This document shows, piece after piece, positions 39,610 to 49,699 of a stretch of 64,000 nucleotides of DNA. This DNA comes from Aradus depressus (taxonomy: Eukaryota > Arthropoda > Insecta > Hemiptera > Aradidae): positions 6,087,107 through 6,151,106 of the forward strand of contig OY759225.1 in assembly GCA_963662175.1 (NCBI GenBank), read 5' to 3'. The notes beneath the pieces were generated by a model that made no database searches, was not told the DNA's origin, and saw nothing but the letters and a program-made list of their open reading frames with translations. A program made the position numbers and the translations under genes. The stretch's first letter is position 1, and each line of letters opens with the position of its first letter.

Positions 39610-40302
39610 TGTATTTCTTTTTCGTGGACGGCAGTATATCTTTTGCCTCTGGGCGCAACAACCATCTTTGAGTCAAGGCCTCCTGGATCAGCCTTCACCA
39701 GTCGTCTCGGTTCTGTGCAGCTGCCCTCAAGTTCCTGACTCCAAGTTGCATCATGCGCAACACCGTCCTCCCAATGTAGGTTCGGCCTCCCAACACGTCT
39801 GGTCCCGTGGATTTCATCCAGTAATGTCATCTTTGGCACATCATGGTCCCCCATCCTTGCCAAGTGTCCTGCCCATCTTAGTCAGTGTTACAAACCTTAC
39901 TTTGTCCGGTTCTTGCGACAAAGCGTATAACACCTGATTTGTTCTTCTCCTCCAGTCCTGTCCGTCGTAGACACCTCTATAGATGCAACATAGGATCTTC
40001 GTCAGTCTTTGTTATTGTCCATGTTTCAGAACCATAAGTTAACACTGGACGAATCAAGGTTTTGTAGAGTTCCAGCTTTGTTGCCCTAGAAAGCAAGTTA
40101 CTTCTGAGGTGACGCCGGAGACCAAACAAACAGCGGTTGGACTTGGTGATCCTGCTTCTTATTTCATTTGAGAGGTTATTGTCCACATTAACCTGACATC
40201 CTAGGTAAGTGAGCTCATTCACTTTTCCAAAGAAGTATGAGCCAATATGCACTTCTTCATTAGGCCTCTGGGCGCAACAAAGTGTAATGCCGACCCTGCA
40301 GA
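39610..40302 (-). pseudogene. RTE-like reverse transcriptase C-terminal relic
   Basis: The minus-strand frame 39977-40324 includes NELTYLGCQVNVDNNLSNEI, RSRITKSNRCLFGLRRHLRS and TLIRPVLTYGSETWT, the standard order after the reverse-transcriptase palm in RTE-type LINEs. Further down, in shifted frames, MARMGDHDVPKMTLLDEIHG and GRPNLHWEDGVAHDA give the C-terminal tail. At least one frameshift and several stops are present. The catalytic YADD part and the endonuclease are missing. The relic sits inside a split LT1. A 17-bp exact direct repeat, GCCTCTGGGCGCAACAA, lies at 39645-39661 and 40264-40280. Confidence 0.85.
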
Positions 40303-40420
40303 CAGAGAGAATTTTTTTTTTCATATTTTGATCTGGAGGTCGGAAAACATGAAATTCTGTTGAAAGCTCCGCATCGATTTTTTTACCGATTACATATCTT
40401 CTTATAGCTTAGGAAATAAA
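40303..40420 (+). mobile_element. LT1 split copy, right end
   Basis: CAGACAGAGAGAATTTTTTT, GGAGGTCGGAAAACATGAAA, TTCTGTTGAAAGCTCCGC and TTATAGCTTAGGAAAT complete the copy begun at 38626. Removing the inserts leaves an element of about 420 bp with both ends. Confidence 0.85.
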
Positions 40421-40434
40421 TATCATATCGTAAG

Positions 40435-40780
40435 ATGTGAGACTATGAGGTTTCCCATAGGAATAAAACATGTTGATGTGCCACTAATGATGACACAGTT
40501 GCGGTGGAAAGAGTATTTTTATTTCAATGATAAAAAAAAAAAAAAAAAAAAACTGGTCGGTAAATCACAGATAATGTACTTCTCTAGCTCAAATTCATCA
40601 ACTAAGATTCAGATCATAAATCTGTAGCTAGTTGATTTAGAGGAGCTTCTTAATCCTCATGCTAAATGTGTGCACACACACGAATATACAGGCAGGAAAT
40701 GTCTTTTTTTCTTTCATTTTTGAAATCACGGGTTCAGGAAGCGTGAAATTGCTGGGGAGGAGAAAAAATGTCATAGGAGA
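40435..40780 (+). mobile_element. LT1 fragment and a Penelope-like scrap
   Basis: At 40475-40520 CCACTAATGATGACACAGTT and GCGGTGGAAAGAG echo the second hairpin repeat. From about 40550, CGGTAAATCACAG, TACTTCTCTAGCTC and later CACACGAATATACAGG are degenerate LT1. Confidence 0.55.
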
Positions 40781-42455
40781 ATCGATATAAAATCTCATCG
40801 AAAATATATCGATATTTTGCTCTCTATTAATCGTGTATAGATAGATTTCCTATATATAGTTGTGGATCTCTTGTCCTTGGGGATGTTGTCGAAGATGTTC
40901 CTATCGCCCCTGGGCGCCTGAGTAGAGTGGGTGGCGAGTGTGATCAGTTTGGACACCCACCCAGACAGAGGTGAACACAATGAGAAGGCCAGGATTGGGT
41001 GGCTCCTTACAAAGAGACTGGATAGCCCGTTAATCCAGCCCAACGGCCACCCTCTCAGCCCCCCCACCTGAGATATTGTCCACTTTCATCAGGACCCCCC
41101 CTCACCACCCCTCGCCCCCACATTGACTGAAATCCACCCACTAATGGGCTTCTTCACAGATAGAACAGGGGGTTGGTTTTCTGATCACTTATCGAAATGT
41201 TCACGATCAAGGGGTGGTTGGGGGTGTTATGTGGTCAACCTTCTTTTCTGAGGAGTAGCATGCTTGGCTATTGTGCTCAAAATCGCGGGTTTGGGGTGAA
41301 GGATGAATGATTGCATGGTCTCTCGGTGTACATACCACTCAACCTATATATCTAACACCTACGACTCAGAGAAGGACTTAAGGTAATATTGTGTCCGGTA
41401 CTTGGCCAACGTTTGATACCTCCTCTGTCTGGGGTTTGGGCTGTCGGTGACATGAAATCGACATACAATTTAGCATGAGAGTTACCACTCCCCTAAACCC
41501 CCCTTCCCTTCATGTCCGCATTCAGTTTTGATTTTAAATATGAAATTTCATGTCTATAAAGTAACGTTTGTACTTGTCTTTTTAGTAAAAATATTATTAT
41601 TCTTTACTTAACTTAAACTCGCGAGAATTTTCTGAAACTGATTTTGACTAAAATAAAATATTAATGGGATGCCAGATCGCCTATCTAATAGAACGATACT
41701 TAAATTACTGATTTTAATATATAAATTGGATTTCTATAAACCAAAGGCGAAAGTTCGATCAGCTAAGAGAGTTTCGAAAAACTAAATTGTTAAATCACTA
41801 TATTTGAGCATGGGAAACAAACTACTAAAAATCTAGAAACTCATAATAAAAATATTATATTTACATAAAATAAACTAAAATTAACATAGGTACATACAAT
41901 AAACGTTGTTTGGATGTTCCACAACTCCTAGTTTTTCTTTCCTTGGGTTATTTCTTCTCCTGCTCTTCTTAGATATTGTTAATTCGTATTCAGGACATAA
42001 TTTTGGGAATCAAATAAGGAGAACAAATCATCACCAATCAGAAACAACTACCCACGCTACCCATCAGGACCTTTCTGTTCCTAGCGTCCATCTTCCATCT
42101 CTCATAATATGGCGGACCCAACAAACATCACTGCCACCTACATTAAATTTTCCTTTTCCCAATTTAAATATATATTTTGCTTCCATTTTATATATTATTA
42201 CTTATTATTTATTATATAAATATTAATGATGCAGGTCGCACTTTAATAACATTACAATTCATTCATTCTATCGACAATTATTAGAGTTTTTATGTTAAGT
42301 CTCCCCCCTAATCACCCCTCCCAATTGGTCAATCTGGCTGAAAAACAATAGGTGTTATTGTTAGAGGGTTCACATATAAAATTTCAGATGTGTTAAGTTT
42401 TGATGAAAAAAACGCATAACAGGCTATAACACACGTATACGTTTTCAGTTAGTTA
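40781..42455. other. long stretch without recognisable elements
   Basis: The part 40900-41350 is GC-richer with runs of C and G but has no motif-bearing frame. LT1-like words occur near 41460-41560 (CTAAACCCCCCTTCCC, AAATATGAAATTTCATGTC). A 106-codon frame at 41906-42226 starts with a hydrophobic stretch resembling a signal peptide (FSFLGLFLLLLFLDIVNS) but has no other support. Confidence 0.35.
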
Positions 42456-42461
42456 TAGTGA

Positions 42462-42571
42462 CATGTCCGAGCTTTAACTACAAGGTCATATCGCCTACTT
42501 CCAGGTCGCTCTTTCGTCGCTCGGTTGAACATGAGCCCGACTCGACAGTGGGAGTTCTAAATTTTGCCTAA
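42462..42571 (-). mobile_element. SINE-A 3' fragment
   Basis: On the minus strand it reads GGCAAAATTTAGAACTCC to CGAGCGACGAAAGAGCGACC and GATATGACCTTGTAG. The tail is missing. Confidence 0.8.
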
Positions 42572-42849
42572 CCAGATTTGACCTTGTAAGTAGACTATGT
42601 GTTTATTATTCTGGAACAAAGTCCTTATAAGTTACACTTTTATGTCTAAAGTTTGTTGATGGTGGAACTTAACCTCAACATGGTTAACTTTTCAAATTGG
42701 AACTTTTTAGGTGCCATACAACCCTCCTGACAGGAGTAAAATAAAAGTCAAATTAAAAAAAAAACTCAATGTCACGAAAAAGCGTTACGGAAGTAACACA
42801 ATACAACACAAAATACCTTTCAAGATACATTTACGAAAAATAAATCAAA

Positions 42850-43400
42850 AAGTTGTCGGTGAATCTCAGGCTACTGTGTACTTACCCAACCAGAACTTTG
42901 ACTTGCATAGCTTCTGAATCGTCGTACTACGGTAGTTATTAGGGTACTTGAGTAAAGTCCCTTCCTTTCGACTGTTTTCGCGGAAAATTGATAGGTGCCA
43001 TCAATCAACAAATCCAAAGGGAAGGGGGGGGGGGGGGGGGGGAGGATTAAGGAAAGAGGTTTAACTCAAAGACTATAATAACTGCCGTTTTAATGAATGT
43101 AACGACAAAAAGTCATATGTGAATTCAAATCTCCATAAGGACAACACTTATTAATTTTCCTTGGAATCGGCAGAAGGGAAGGGGGATCAGAAAGGGCTCA
43201 ACTCAAATCCCCAATTACTATCGATTTAATGATGTATCGACATGAAGACTTTTATAAGGATTTAGAAGCCACTATGTAAGTCTACAATTAGATTGAAAAT
43301 ATAATCGCAAAGGGTCGACAGTTTTGGAGGGGGAGCGAAAATATAATAGATTAATTCGTTTTGGGGAAGTACATAGCCAGTGATTCAACTACTTTTTTTT
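42850..43400. mobile_element. head-to-head pair of LT1 pieces
   Basis: From 42850 to 43012 LT1 runs on the plus strand (AAAGTTGTCGGTGAATCTC, GTACTTACCCAACC). From about 43013 to 43400 it runs on the minus strand, ending GGGGAGCGAAAATATAATAG, TTTTGGGGAAGTACATAGCC and AGTGATTCAAC. The pair forms a large imperfect inverted repeat with a G run near 43027-43041. Confidence 0.8.
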
Positions 43401-43458
43401 TTATTACAAATAAAGCCATTTGACCCCCCCGGCCTCTCCATATTCGTTCATATATTAT

Positions 43459-43516
43459 TTATCGTGCTTGTCTTCTGAGCTCAAGATCGTGGGTTCGAGT
43501 CATAAAACCTAACCTA
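43459..43516 (+). mobile_element. 58-bp mini SINE-A
   Basis: GTGCTTGTCTTCTGAGCTCA, AGATCGTGGGTTCGA is joined directly to GTCATAAAACCTAACCTA. Part of the head and the tail are kept while roughly 240 bp of body are deleted. The join is at a shared GA/GAGTC-like word. Confidence 0.85.
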
Positions 43517-44046
43517 TTATTTTTCTTTATCCAACAACCCTTATGAACCAAACCATTCCATTTCTATGAATATCAAATCCAAATTACAAATTGTGAAACT
43601 ACGTTGCTACTGATTTATCGTCATTTTTTTTTTTATATTCAATCACTCAGTGGTGAGTGACGCCGTTGAAAATTAAGTTGAAGACAACAAGAAGAAAGAC
43701 TAAAAATAAATAAAAGAAAGAATAGAAAAATAAAAGAAAAAATTGAAAAATAAAAGAAAGACGAGAAAAAATAAACGAAATAAACACAAATCCAGGCATA
43801 TTTCCTGGAGATGGGGTTTAGGCTCGGTGCGGATTCCAGTCTTTCAATATTGGCTCTTCTCTCTGTTGGTTCCTTCTGTATATAGAAGAGTTGAAGGTGA
43901 AGGAAACAATATCGAAAATATATTGTTACCAACAATATAATTTATTTTTTGTCACTTTATGTATTCATTGTTGATCTAGACTAGCACTTACTATTGTGGC
44001 TTAATTGATAATCCATAATATAGTAAGTAATATAGGATTTTTCTAT
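43517..44046. other. AT-rich stretch, nothing recognised
   Basis: There is an A-rich AAATAAAAGAAAGA-type tract at 43680-43790. No gene or family. Confidence 0.45.
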
Positions 44047-44047
44047 A

Positions 44048-44381
44048 GGTTAGGTTTTATAACTCATGCCCGGGCTTTAACTACGAGGTCATATCGCCTA
44101 CTACCAGAGCGCTCTTTCGTCACTCTGGTGGACATGAACCCGAATTTTTATTAAGGGAGTCCTTAATTTTGCTTACCATAAATTTTTATTTACCTAGGGC
44201 AGGGGTCTTTAACGAGTACCTGACATCGTACAGGCTTGGGACCATCGCTTAACGTCCCATCCGAAAGATGGCGTGCTTAAGTTCATTTTACCTTCCAGAT
44301 AAAATAAACTAAGGGCCTCGGTCGGGTTTCGAACCCACGATCTTGAGCTCAGAAGGCAAGCACGCATACCACTGAGCCCTC
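44048..44381 (-). mobile_element. SINE-A, nearly full, joined to a Jockey end
   Basis: The tail reads AACCTA on the minus strand. The head lacks CGCCGGTAG (GAGGGCTCAGTGG instead of GAGGGCGCCGGTAGCTCAGT). Its 5' end abuts the Jockey piece at 44382 with the same join as at 6262/6263. Confidence 0.93.
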
Positions 44382-44545
44382 ACTATAAATTATATTATTT
44401 AAACTTTTGTCAGTGCCCATGGTTACATGATGCTTTTTATCTTGTTAATAAAACCCTACAGTCCCCCAAGAAGATTAAAGAGAGTTTGGCATAGAGATCT
44501 GTTATGAAGTGACGTCATAAAGGGTATTTTTAAATTAAATTAAAA
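44382..44545 (+). pseudogene. Jockey-like ORF2 tip, fused to SINE-A
   Basis: ACTATAAATTATATTATTTA and AACTTTTGTCAG lead into a frame with RRLKRVWHRDLL and a stop, then GACGTCATAA. The sequence matches the reverse complement of 6120-6262, including the boundary with SINE-A. The 3' UTR and poly-A are lost. Confidence 0.75.
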
Positions 44546-44753
44546 ACTAATTGTAAACACTAAACGACCGCTCAGGTTATTTGAATGAAAATAAACATCT
44601 GAATAATATCAATAAATTGATTATGAAAAATAATTAAAAAATCTTATATTTACGAGGGGTAGCTCAATGGTATTCGGGCTATAAACTCACTGGAGTATAA
44701 GAAAAATTTATTATAGTGTGGATTATTTATTAAGACCCAATGGTAAGTTTGTA

Positions 44754-45142
44754 TATGAGGAGTTTGGAGCCAGAGCGGACCAACTGGTTGAAACTGAACA
44801 GGTAGAAAATAGCAATTGAAAATTGAGTACATTTTGTTTATCTCCATAAATGGGCCCCAAATATTTATTTATATTTGAAATTTTAGAATAGTATTGGATG
44901 AGTGATCCCTTTTTGTGTTCTATAAAGTTTTTGAAGGCCGTATGATCCATTGTGACTTTGAAAGTACCTATATGCACAAAATATTTGTGGACTAAACTTA
45001 AAGTGCTGCTATCTATCACTGAAGTGAAGAAACTAAGTGATCCACACTGGTTTTGAAAAAGGGAACCTATGCCAACATCAGGATGGTAATAGCTCATTTT
45101 CCGAAAAATTGTGGGTTGGTCCGCTCTGGCTCCATTCCTCAT
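44754..45142 (-). other. TIR-bounded segment with a 139-codon frame
   Basis: The left ATATGAGGAG...GGAGCCAGAGCGGACCAAC is mirrored by the right GTTGGTCCGCTCTGGCTCC, ATTCCTCATAT. A minus-strand frame (44723-45142) spans the segment and starts inside the right repeat, as its MRNGARADQPTIF shows. I recognise no domain. The repeats suggest a small DNA element of about 390 bp, or an inverted duplication. The frame may be chance. Confidence 0.45.
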
Positions 45143-45764
45143 ATTAAGGTTACTAAATGTAACTTGTCCCAGGCCATTCTACTAATAGACTGACGTAAAA
45201 ATATTTATATTAGGAATAGACAACATTTGCTCAGGGTGGCGACTTATAGACCCCCTCATTATTGATAATTTCTGATATGAATAAAGTTTATCTAGGATCT
45301 CCCCCCCTCTCAACGTAGCTCAACCTGATATTTTATTTTTCTATATATATATTTTTTATTCCTGCCTGGATGGGGACCCTTTCAACGGAGAGCGTATATA
45401 TCTTTTATATTTGTCTCATAACCCTTTTTTTTATTGAGGGGGGTAGCCCAAGAGACACCCCCATGGTACTTGGCATATTGCGATTTTACTATCAAAACGA
45501 TAAAATGCTAAACGAATACCACCAAGTGTATGGCCATTTATGCTACAATGTTACTGAATAATTGAAACATGAATGGAGGGCCATTTTAATCTATATAGCC
45601 AACTTAAAATTACCATATTTTCTTTAGTTTTTTTTACGCATCCACCGCCATTAAGTACAGTAGGTACCTCTAGATTTTTAAAATTAAAATGTATGCACTT
45701 GAAAGAAAAAAGTGGTAGGGTAGGGATCAGTGAACTTCCCCAGAAATAATAATCAATTAATATC
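45143..45764. other. unrecognised; LT1 scrap at 45735
   Basis: At 45730-45762, GTGAACTTCCCCAGAAATAA and TAATCAATTAATA are LT1-like. A 63-codon frame at 45370-45561 has no motif. Confidence 0.4.
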
Positions 45765-45767
45765 ATA

Positions 45768-46040
45768 TATATAAAGCTGAAAATGTCTGTGCGTTGTATC
45801 GCTATAACTCACGAACGGCTTGATGGATTTGATTAACTTTTTTTAAAATTTGTTCGTCATCGTCTGTGGAAGGTTATAGGCGTATTAGTACCTCAATATC
45901 TGGTCCATCCCAGCATCCACCCACGCAATCTTTGTAACTCAAAAACCACTGCAATGATTAATGAGGAATCTTTTTGAATAGATAAGTTTTATCTACCGGA
46001 AGGTTAAGGTCTATTTTTTAATCAACCCCTGGAGCATCCC
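45768..46040 (+). repeat. dispersed repeat of the TATATAAAGCTGAAAATGTCTG type
   Basis: It opens ATATATAAAGCTGAAAATGT, CTGTGCG, TATCGCTATAACTCACGAAC and GGCTTGATGGATTTG. Openings of this kind are very common in animal repeats, including some Helentron-related ones. It then degenerates. No terminal structure is visible, so the class is left open. Confidence 0.4.
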
Positions 46041-46044
46041 AGCA

Positions 46045-46695
46045 TGCGATGTTTGTCAAATACCGACCAACTGTTAGACGAACTTCTAGTAGTTTGGATG
46101 GGTCGCTCGCCTGTGCTCGCCCTAGGCCGAGCACAAACATTCGGGTGCTCGCTATTCCCGTAGTTTGTCGGTCTTTTATACCACATCAAAAAAGACGAGC
46201 ACCTGCCTCCTGCATCGTCGGTTCATTGTTGGAGATATCGCTTTATCAGACAACACGTTGTCACTTTTGATTAGTTTGTCACATCAAGCCAAAAATGTCA
46301 GCCCAAACTGAAGCGATAGTTGACAAGTACACATTACTTATTCTTGTGTATAAAATAAATAGTTCTAAAAAAAAATTTTAACACTTACACTTTTCTGCTT
46401 TTGTTAACAGAAAACATCCACATCTTCTATTTCGTATTTTTTTCTTTTTATTTTCTATCAAATACCCACAACTTAATACTAAAAATGCAGGCAATTTACT
46501 TTGTATGTCACAAGTATTCATATTGTATGGATTAATAATGGATAATTCTATTTATATCCAGACAACAAGAAGCTACTTGTTATCAAGAGAAGTATTCGTA
46601 TTGAAGTTCCGCTAATGATCGGTGCATGGCGAACATTCGGCAAAGATCGCATATCTGTTTCAAGTAGCTCGGCATTCGGAGAACACCAAGCAAAG
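46045..46695. other. possible DNA-element remnant
   Basis: CTCGCCCTAGGCCGAGCACA, AACATTCGGGTGCTCGC near 46115 and GGCGAACATTCGGC / GGCGAATGTTCGG near 46627 and 46698 are inverted words about 500 bp apart. A short frame beginning MSAQTEAIVDKYTLL lies between them (46295). Not enough is visible to name a family. Confidence 0.3.
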
Positions 46696-46699
46696 TAAC

Positions 46700-47160
46700 T
46701 AGACGAATGGCGAATGTTCGGTATCTCACAAACACCGCATGTCTGGAGCCGGCTTAAGGCTGCGCTGTATGAGCTAGCCGGAGCTTCGCCCATAGACTTG
46801 ATCTTGGACGGCGTTGTCGCCTCGTACTTCTGTAGACACAGTATACCTTTAGGAGCAGGTTTAGATGAGCCCTTCCGTCTAGCCCTGGAGGAACAGATGC
46901 GCGGACATTACAGACTGGAGGGTTGTAAAGACATTGTTCAGGAATGGATTTTGGAGAAATGACAACACATGGATCATGAATCATCGGATAGTCAAACGAC
47001 CTAGGCATATTTCCCGCAAATCCAGGTACGTCTGAATTCTACGTGGAGACTGCCTGACCACTGGGACTCCCAGATACTATCAGGTCACGGAGATTTCAAC
47101 TTCAAGCTCTTTTTTAAAAGTTACAACAACCCGAAATGTTCATGTGGCAAAATTGAGACC
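46700..47160 (+). pseudogene. R1-like LINE C-terminal relic
   Basis: The plus-strand frame 46714-46962 includes AGASPIDLILDGVVASYF and EEQMRGHYRLEGCKDIVQEW. After a stop, another frame gives LSGHGDFNFKLFFKSYNNPK and CSCGKIETA, a CxC-type zinc-knuckle region that closes R1-type ORF2 proteins (LTGHG...CxCG...ETxxH). The string CRDIVQEG in the GC-rich piece at 61310 aligns with CKDIVQEW here. The frame breaks at 47164, where a Transib-like MITE is inserted. Clade assignment is by motif and is moderate. Confidence 0.6.
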
Positions 47161-47164
47161 GCCG

Positions 47165-47643
47165 CACAGTGTGAAATTTATGAGTTTCTATTTTCAAAAT
47201 ACGAGCCCCCGCTCAATTTTTGATCAATTTGGATGAAATTAGGTGCAAAATATTAGTGAAAGCTGGCTTTTTATCAGATAACTGCGGGTTTCACAATCAA
47301 GGTATTATATGCCAGTGGCAAAAATAGCCAATATATTGAATTTGGACCACTTTAGGCCAAAATGACATTTATTGAATTCGTAATCAGCGACCCAAAAAAC
47401 ATTAAATTAAGTTGTAAAAATCCGTTAACAAAAACTTAGACAAAAAAAATTAAAATGTTTTAAAATTTTCGCGGGGTTTTGGCAGCTGTCAATTGGCATA
47501 ATATACCTTGTTTGTGAAACCCGCAGTTACCTGATAAAAAGCCAGCTTTCACAAATATTTTCCACATAGTTTCATCCAAATTGATCAAAAATTGAGCGGG
47601 GGCTCGAATTTTGAAAATGAAAACTTATAAATTTCACACTGTG
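47165..47643. mobile_element. Transib-like MITE, copy 2
   Basis: The ends CACAGTGTGAAATTTATGAG and inverse are flanked on both sides by exact CGCCG (47160-47164 and 47644-47648). The inverted repeats are about 150 bp and include GAGCCCCCGCTCAATTTTTG and TGCGGGTTTCACAA. Compared with copy 1 the unique centre is in the opposite orientation. Length is 479 bp. The perfect GC-rich 5-bp duplication with a CACAGTG start supports Transib strongly. No transposase is encoded. Confidence 0.88.
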
Positions 47644-47648
47644 CGCCG

Positions 47649-47794
47649 GGGACACCACACGTAGTTATGCCAGCCATGGACCCATCTAGATCTCGACCTC
47701 TCTCGGCATGCCAAGGACGACCACGGATCGTCGCAGATGGTCGCTCCCAGCCGACCACAGCCTCCACCGCGGTCGGGACATTCAAAAAAAGTTT
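47649..47794 (+). other. GC-rich piece beyond the MITE
   Basis: This should be the continuation of the R1-like relic after the MITE insertion, since base composition fits (GC-rich, unlike the surroundings). No motif can be read; one frame gives RPLSACQGRPRIVADGRSQP. Confidence 0.35.
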
Positions 47795-48085
47795 TACTTC
47801 CCCATCTATAAAACGTATAGGGGAAGAAAGAGAGAAGAAAAAGAAAAATAGTCAAAATAAAATAAGATAAGATAAAAAATAAATAAATGCATGATAAAAA
47901 TATATTAATGTGTAAATGAACCAAAAAGGAATAATATTGGTAGATGTAACCCACCTTCTTAGACCAATTATCAATTTTGTAAACTATTGAAGATTTGCTC
48001 AAACGGTCAATTAGTTTTATGAGTGAAACCAAAAACATAGTTAATTCGTGCTGGGGAAGTTAATAGTCGGTAATTGACCGACTAT
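47795..48085 (-). mobile_element. LT1, internally deleted
   Basis: The right terminal hairpin ACTTCCCCATCTATAAAACG, TATAGGGGAAG opens it. The left end, GTTAATTCGTGCTGGGGAAG then CGGTAATTGACCGAC, closes it. The core is replaced by unrelated AT-rich sequence or highly diverged. Confidence 0.7.
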
Positions 48086-48124
48086 TTCTTGTTTTATTTA
48101 CCTAAAACATTGAAAATTTAAACA

Positions 48125-49125
48125 TTTTTTTTTTTAAATTACGCCATAGCATTAGGCTTCCGCCATCAGCTTTCTTGCAGCCCAATACAAAACATGATCC
48201 GGTAAACCTCTGCTGCTGGCTAGAGCAGGGCACGTTTTAAGGTGTTTTCTGTCCATTTCTTCCCGGGTGTCGCACAGTGGGCAAAAAAGCTCCGCCGCTA
48301 CACCTATACGGTGAAGATGTTTTTGTAGGTAGTCGTGGCCCGTTGTCAATCGAAATACTGCCACTGATTGGTATCTTGGTAGGTTTTTTGGGGGCCTGTC
48401 TTGCTTTTGTACAAGATTTTCTCATGCTTTCCCAGCAGCCTCGGTCCTGTGGACTGCCCCGCACTTGGCTTGAAAGAATTCTTTGGTTTGCCTCTTACAG
48501 TCACTTAGGGTCATGGGTTTGTTAGGTTGTAGCATACCAGCTCCCTCTCTGGCGAGCCTATCCGCTTCCTCATTGCCATGGACTTCAGCATGACCTGGGA
48601 TCCATTGTAATACTATCGTGCAGCCGGCGTGGATGAGATTGCTTATGATGTTCTTGCATTGTAGAATTTCCAAATCCTCGCTACGCTCATAGCTAGCAAT
48701 AGACGAGATTGCAGCCTGGGAGTCAACGAAAACGACGACGTTCCTATTTTCTCATCGCATTTCTGTTATTTTTCTAAAAGCCAGGAGAATGGCATGCACT
48801 TCCCCACTATAATTCGTTGCTAACTTTCCTACAGGCGCGGAAAGAACGAAAAATTTGGAATATACGCCGGCTCCAGCATTAAATTTCGCCCGCGATGCCG
48901 AACCATCTGTATAAATGTGAGCCCACTCTTCCTCGGGATACCAAGTAGCTATGGTTTCCAGTGCCGTTGCCTTGAGCTCTGTTGTGGCAGTTTCCTCCTT
49001 ACTGACTGCTCTTATGAGGTGGTCGAGCGGTGGCTATATCTGTTGCCTGCATATCGACTAGTTTCGGGAAGCTCTACCAGTTGTAAATGTAATGGTCACT
49101 GACTCCATTGTATGGAGGTCATCCC
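48125..49125 (-). pseudogene. 1-kb LINE tail with RNase H and zinc knuckle
   Basis: The minus strand reads EEEWAHIYTDGSASRAKFNA, GEVHAILLAFRKITEMR, VVVFVDSQAAISSIASYE and TIVLQWIPGHAEVHGNEEAD: a full RNase H domain with its Asp (TDGS), Glu (GEVHA), Asp (VDSQA) and final Asp (EEAD). After a stop it continues SVAVFRLTTGHDYLQKHLHR and FCPLCDTREEMDRKHLKTCP, the C-terminal CxxC...H...C zinc knuckle, and ends LMAEA. A short UTR and poly-A follow (poly-T at 48125-48136). TTTAAACA flanks it at 48117-48124 and 49126-49133, an 8-bp target duplication. It is 5'-truncated and has at least three in-frame stops (after SRN, TEMR and GKA). It is an I- or Jockey-related RNase H LINE. Confidence 0.9.
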
Positions 49126-49134
49126 TTTAAACAA

Positions 49135-49369
49135 TAAAAATTATTATTATTATTGTTGTTGTTATTACTTTCCAATGCTCGGAGACAAATCTATGGTAAA
49201 GTTCCTAAACAATTTCGACCTCATCATATTTAATTTTTTCTAGTTGAATCAAACAAGCAAACTGTCTCTAAATTGGTATCGATTCGCCCCTTTGATGGAC
49301 GTTTATTTTATTAATAATTTATTACACTAGGATGTTACTTTGTCGAATCCTGTAATTATCAAAGAAAGA

Positions 49370-49403
<34 letters not shown>

Positions 49404-49515
49404 AACATTCATTAGTTGATAGTCTTTACTTAATTAGATATAAGTTAATAACTGAGAATCGAATAGGACCCATTGATTATTTTTTCTTTAATGATATGAG
49501 TAAGCTGTGAGAGAA
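49135..49515. repeat. ATT microsatellite and G homopolymer
   Basis: ATTATTATTATTATTG-type repeat occurs at 49138-49165 and a G run of about 28 bases at 49374-49401. The rest is unrecognised. Confidence 0.85.
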
Positions 49516-49519
49516 GTAA

Positions 49520-49699
49520 AATACAAAATTTGTTGGTGATTTACTGGCTATGTTCTTCCCCAGGGCGAATTAATGAACTAAGTCGTCACTCTCCCTCTGA
49601 GAACTATTTAACGATATGTTTTTAAATCATTAGTTGTTCCCCCCCCCCCCCCCCCATATTTTATTTTATTTTGTTGAAAACCCATAGGGTCGTCCTTAG
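49520..49699 (+). mobile_element. LT1, part before a hAT-like insert
   Basis: TTTGTTGGTGATTTACTGGC, TTCTTCCCCAGGGCG, CGTCACTCTCCCTCTGAG, a C run, and ATAGGGTCGTCCTTAG are LT1. The copy resumes at 50523. Confidence 0.8.

Noticed and set aside
41906..42226. small secreted protein
   Set aside because: Only a hydrophobic N-terminus is seen; the rest is low-complexity and the region has no supporting signal.
46714..47008. host gene exon on either strand
   Set aside because: The plus-strand frame aligns with an R1-like LINE tail (CKDIVQEW, then LSGHGDFN and CSCG), and the minus frame is its shadow.
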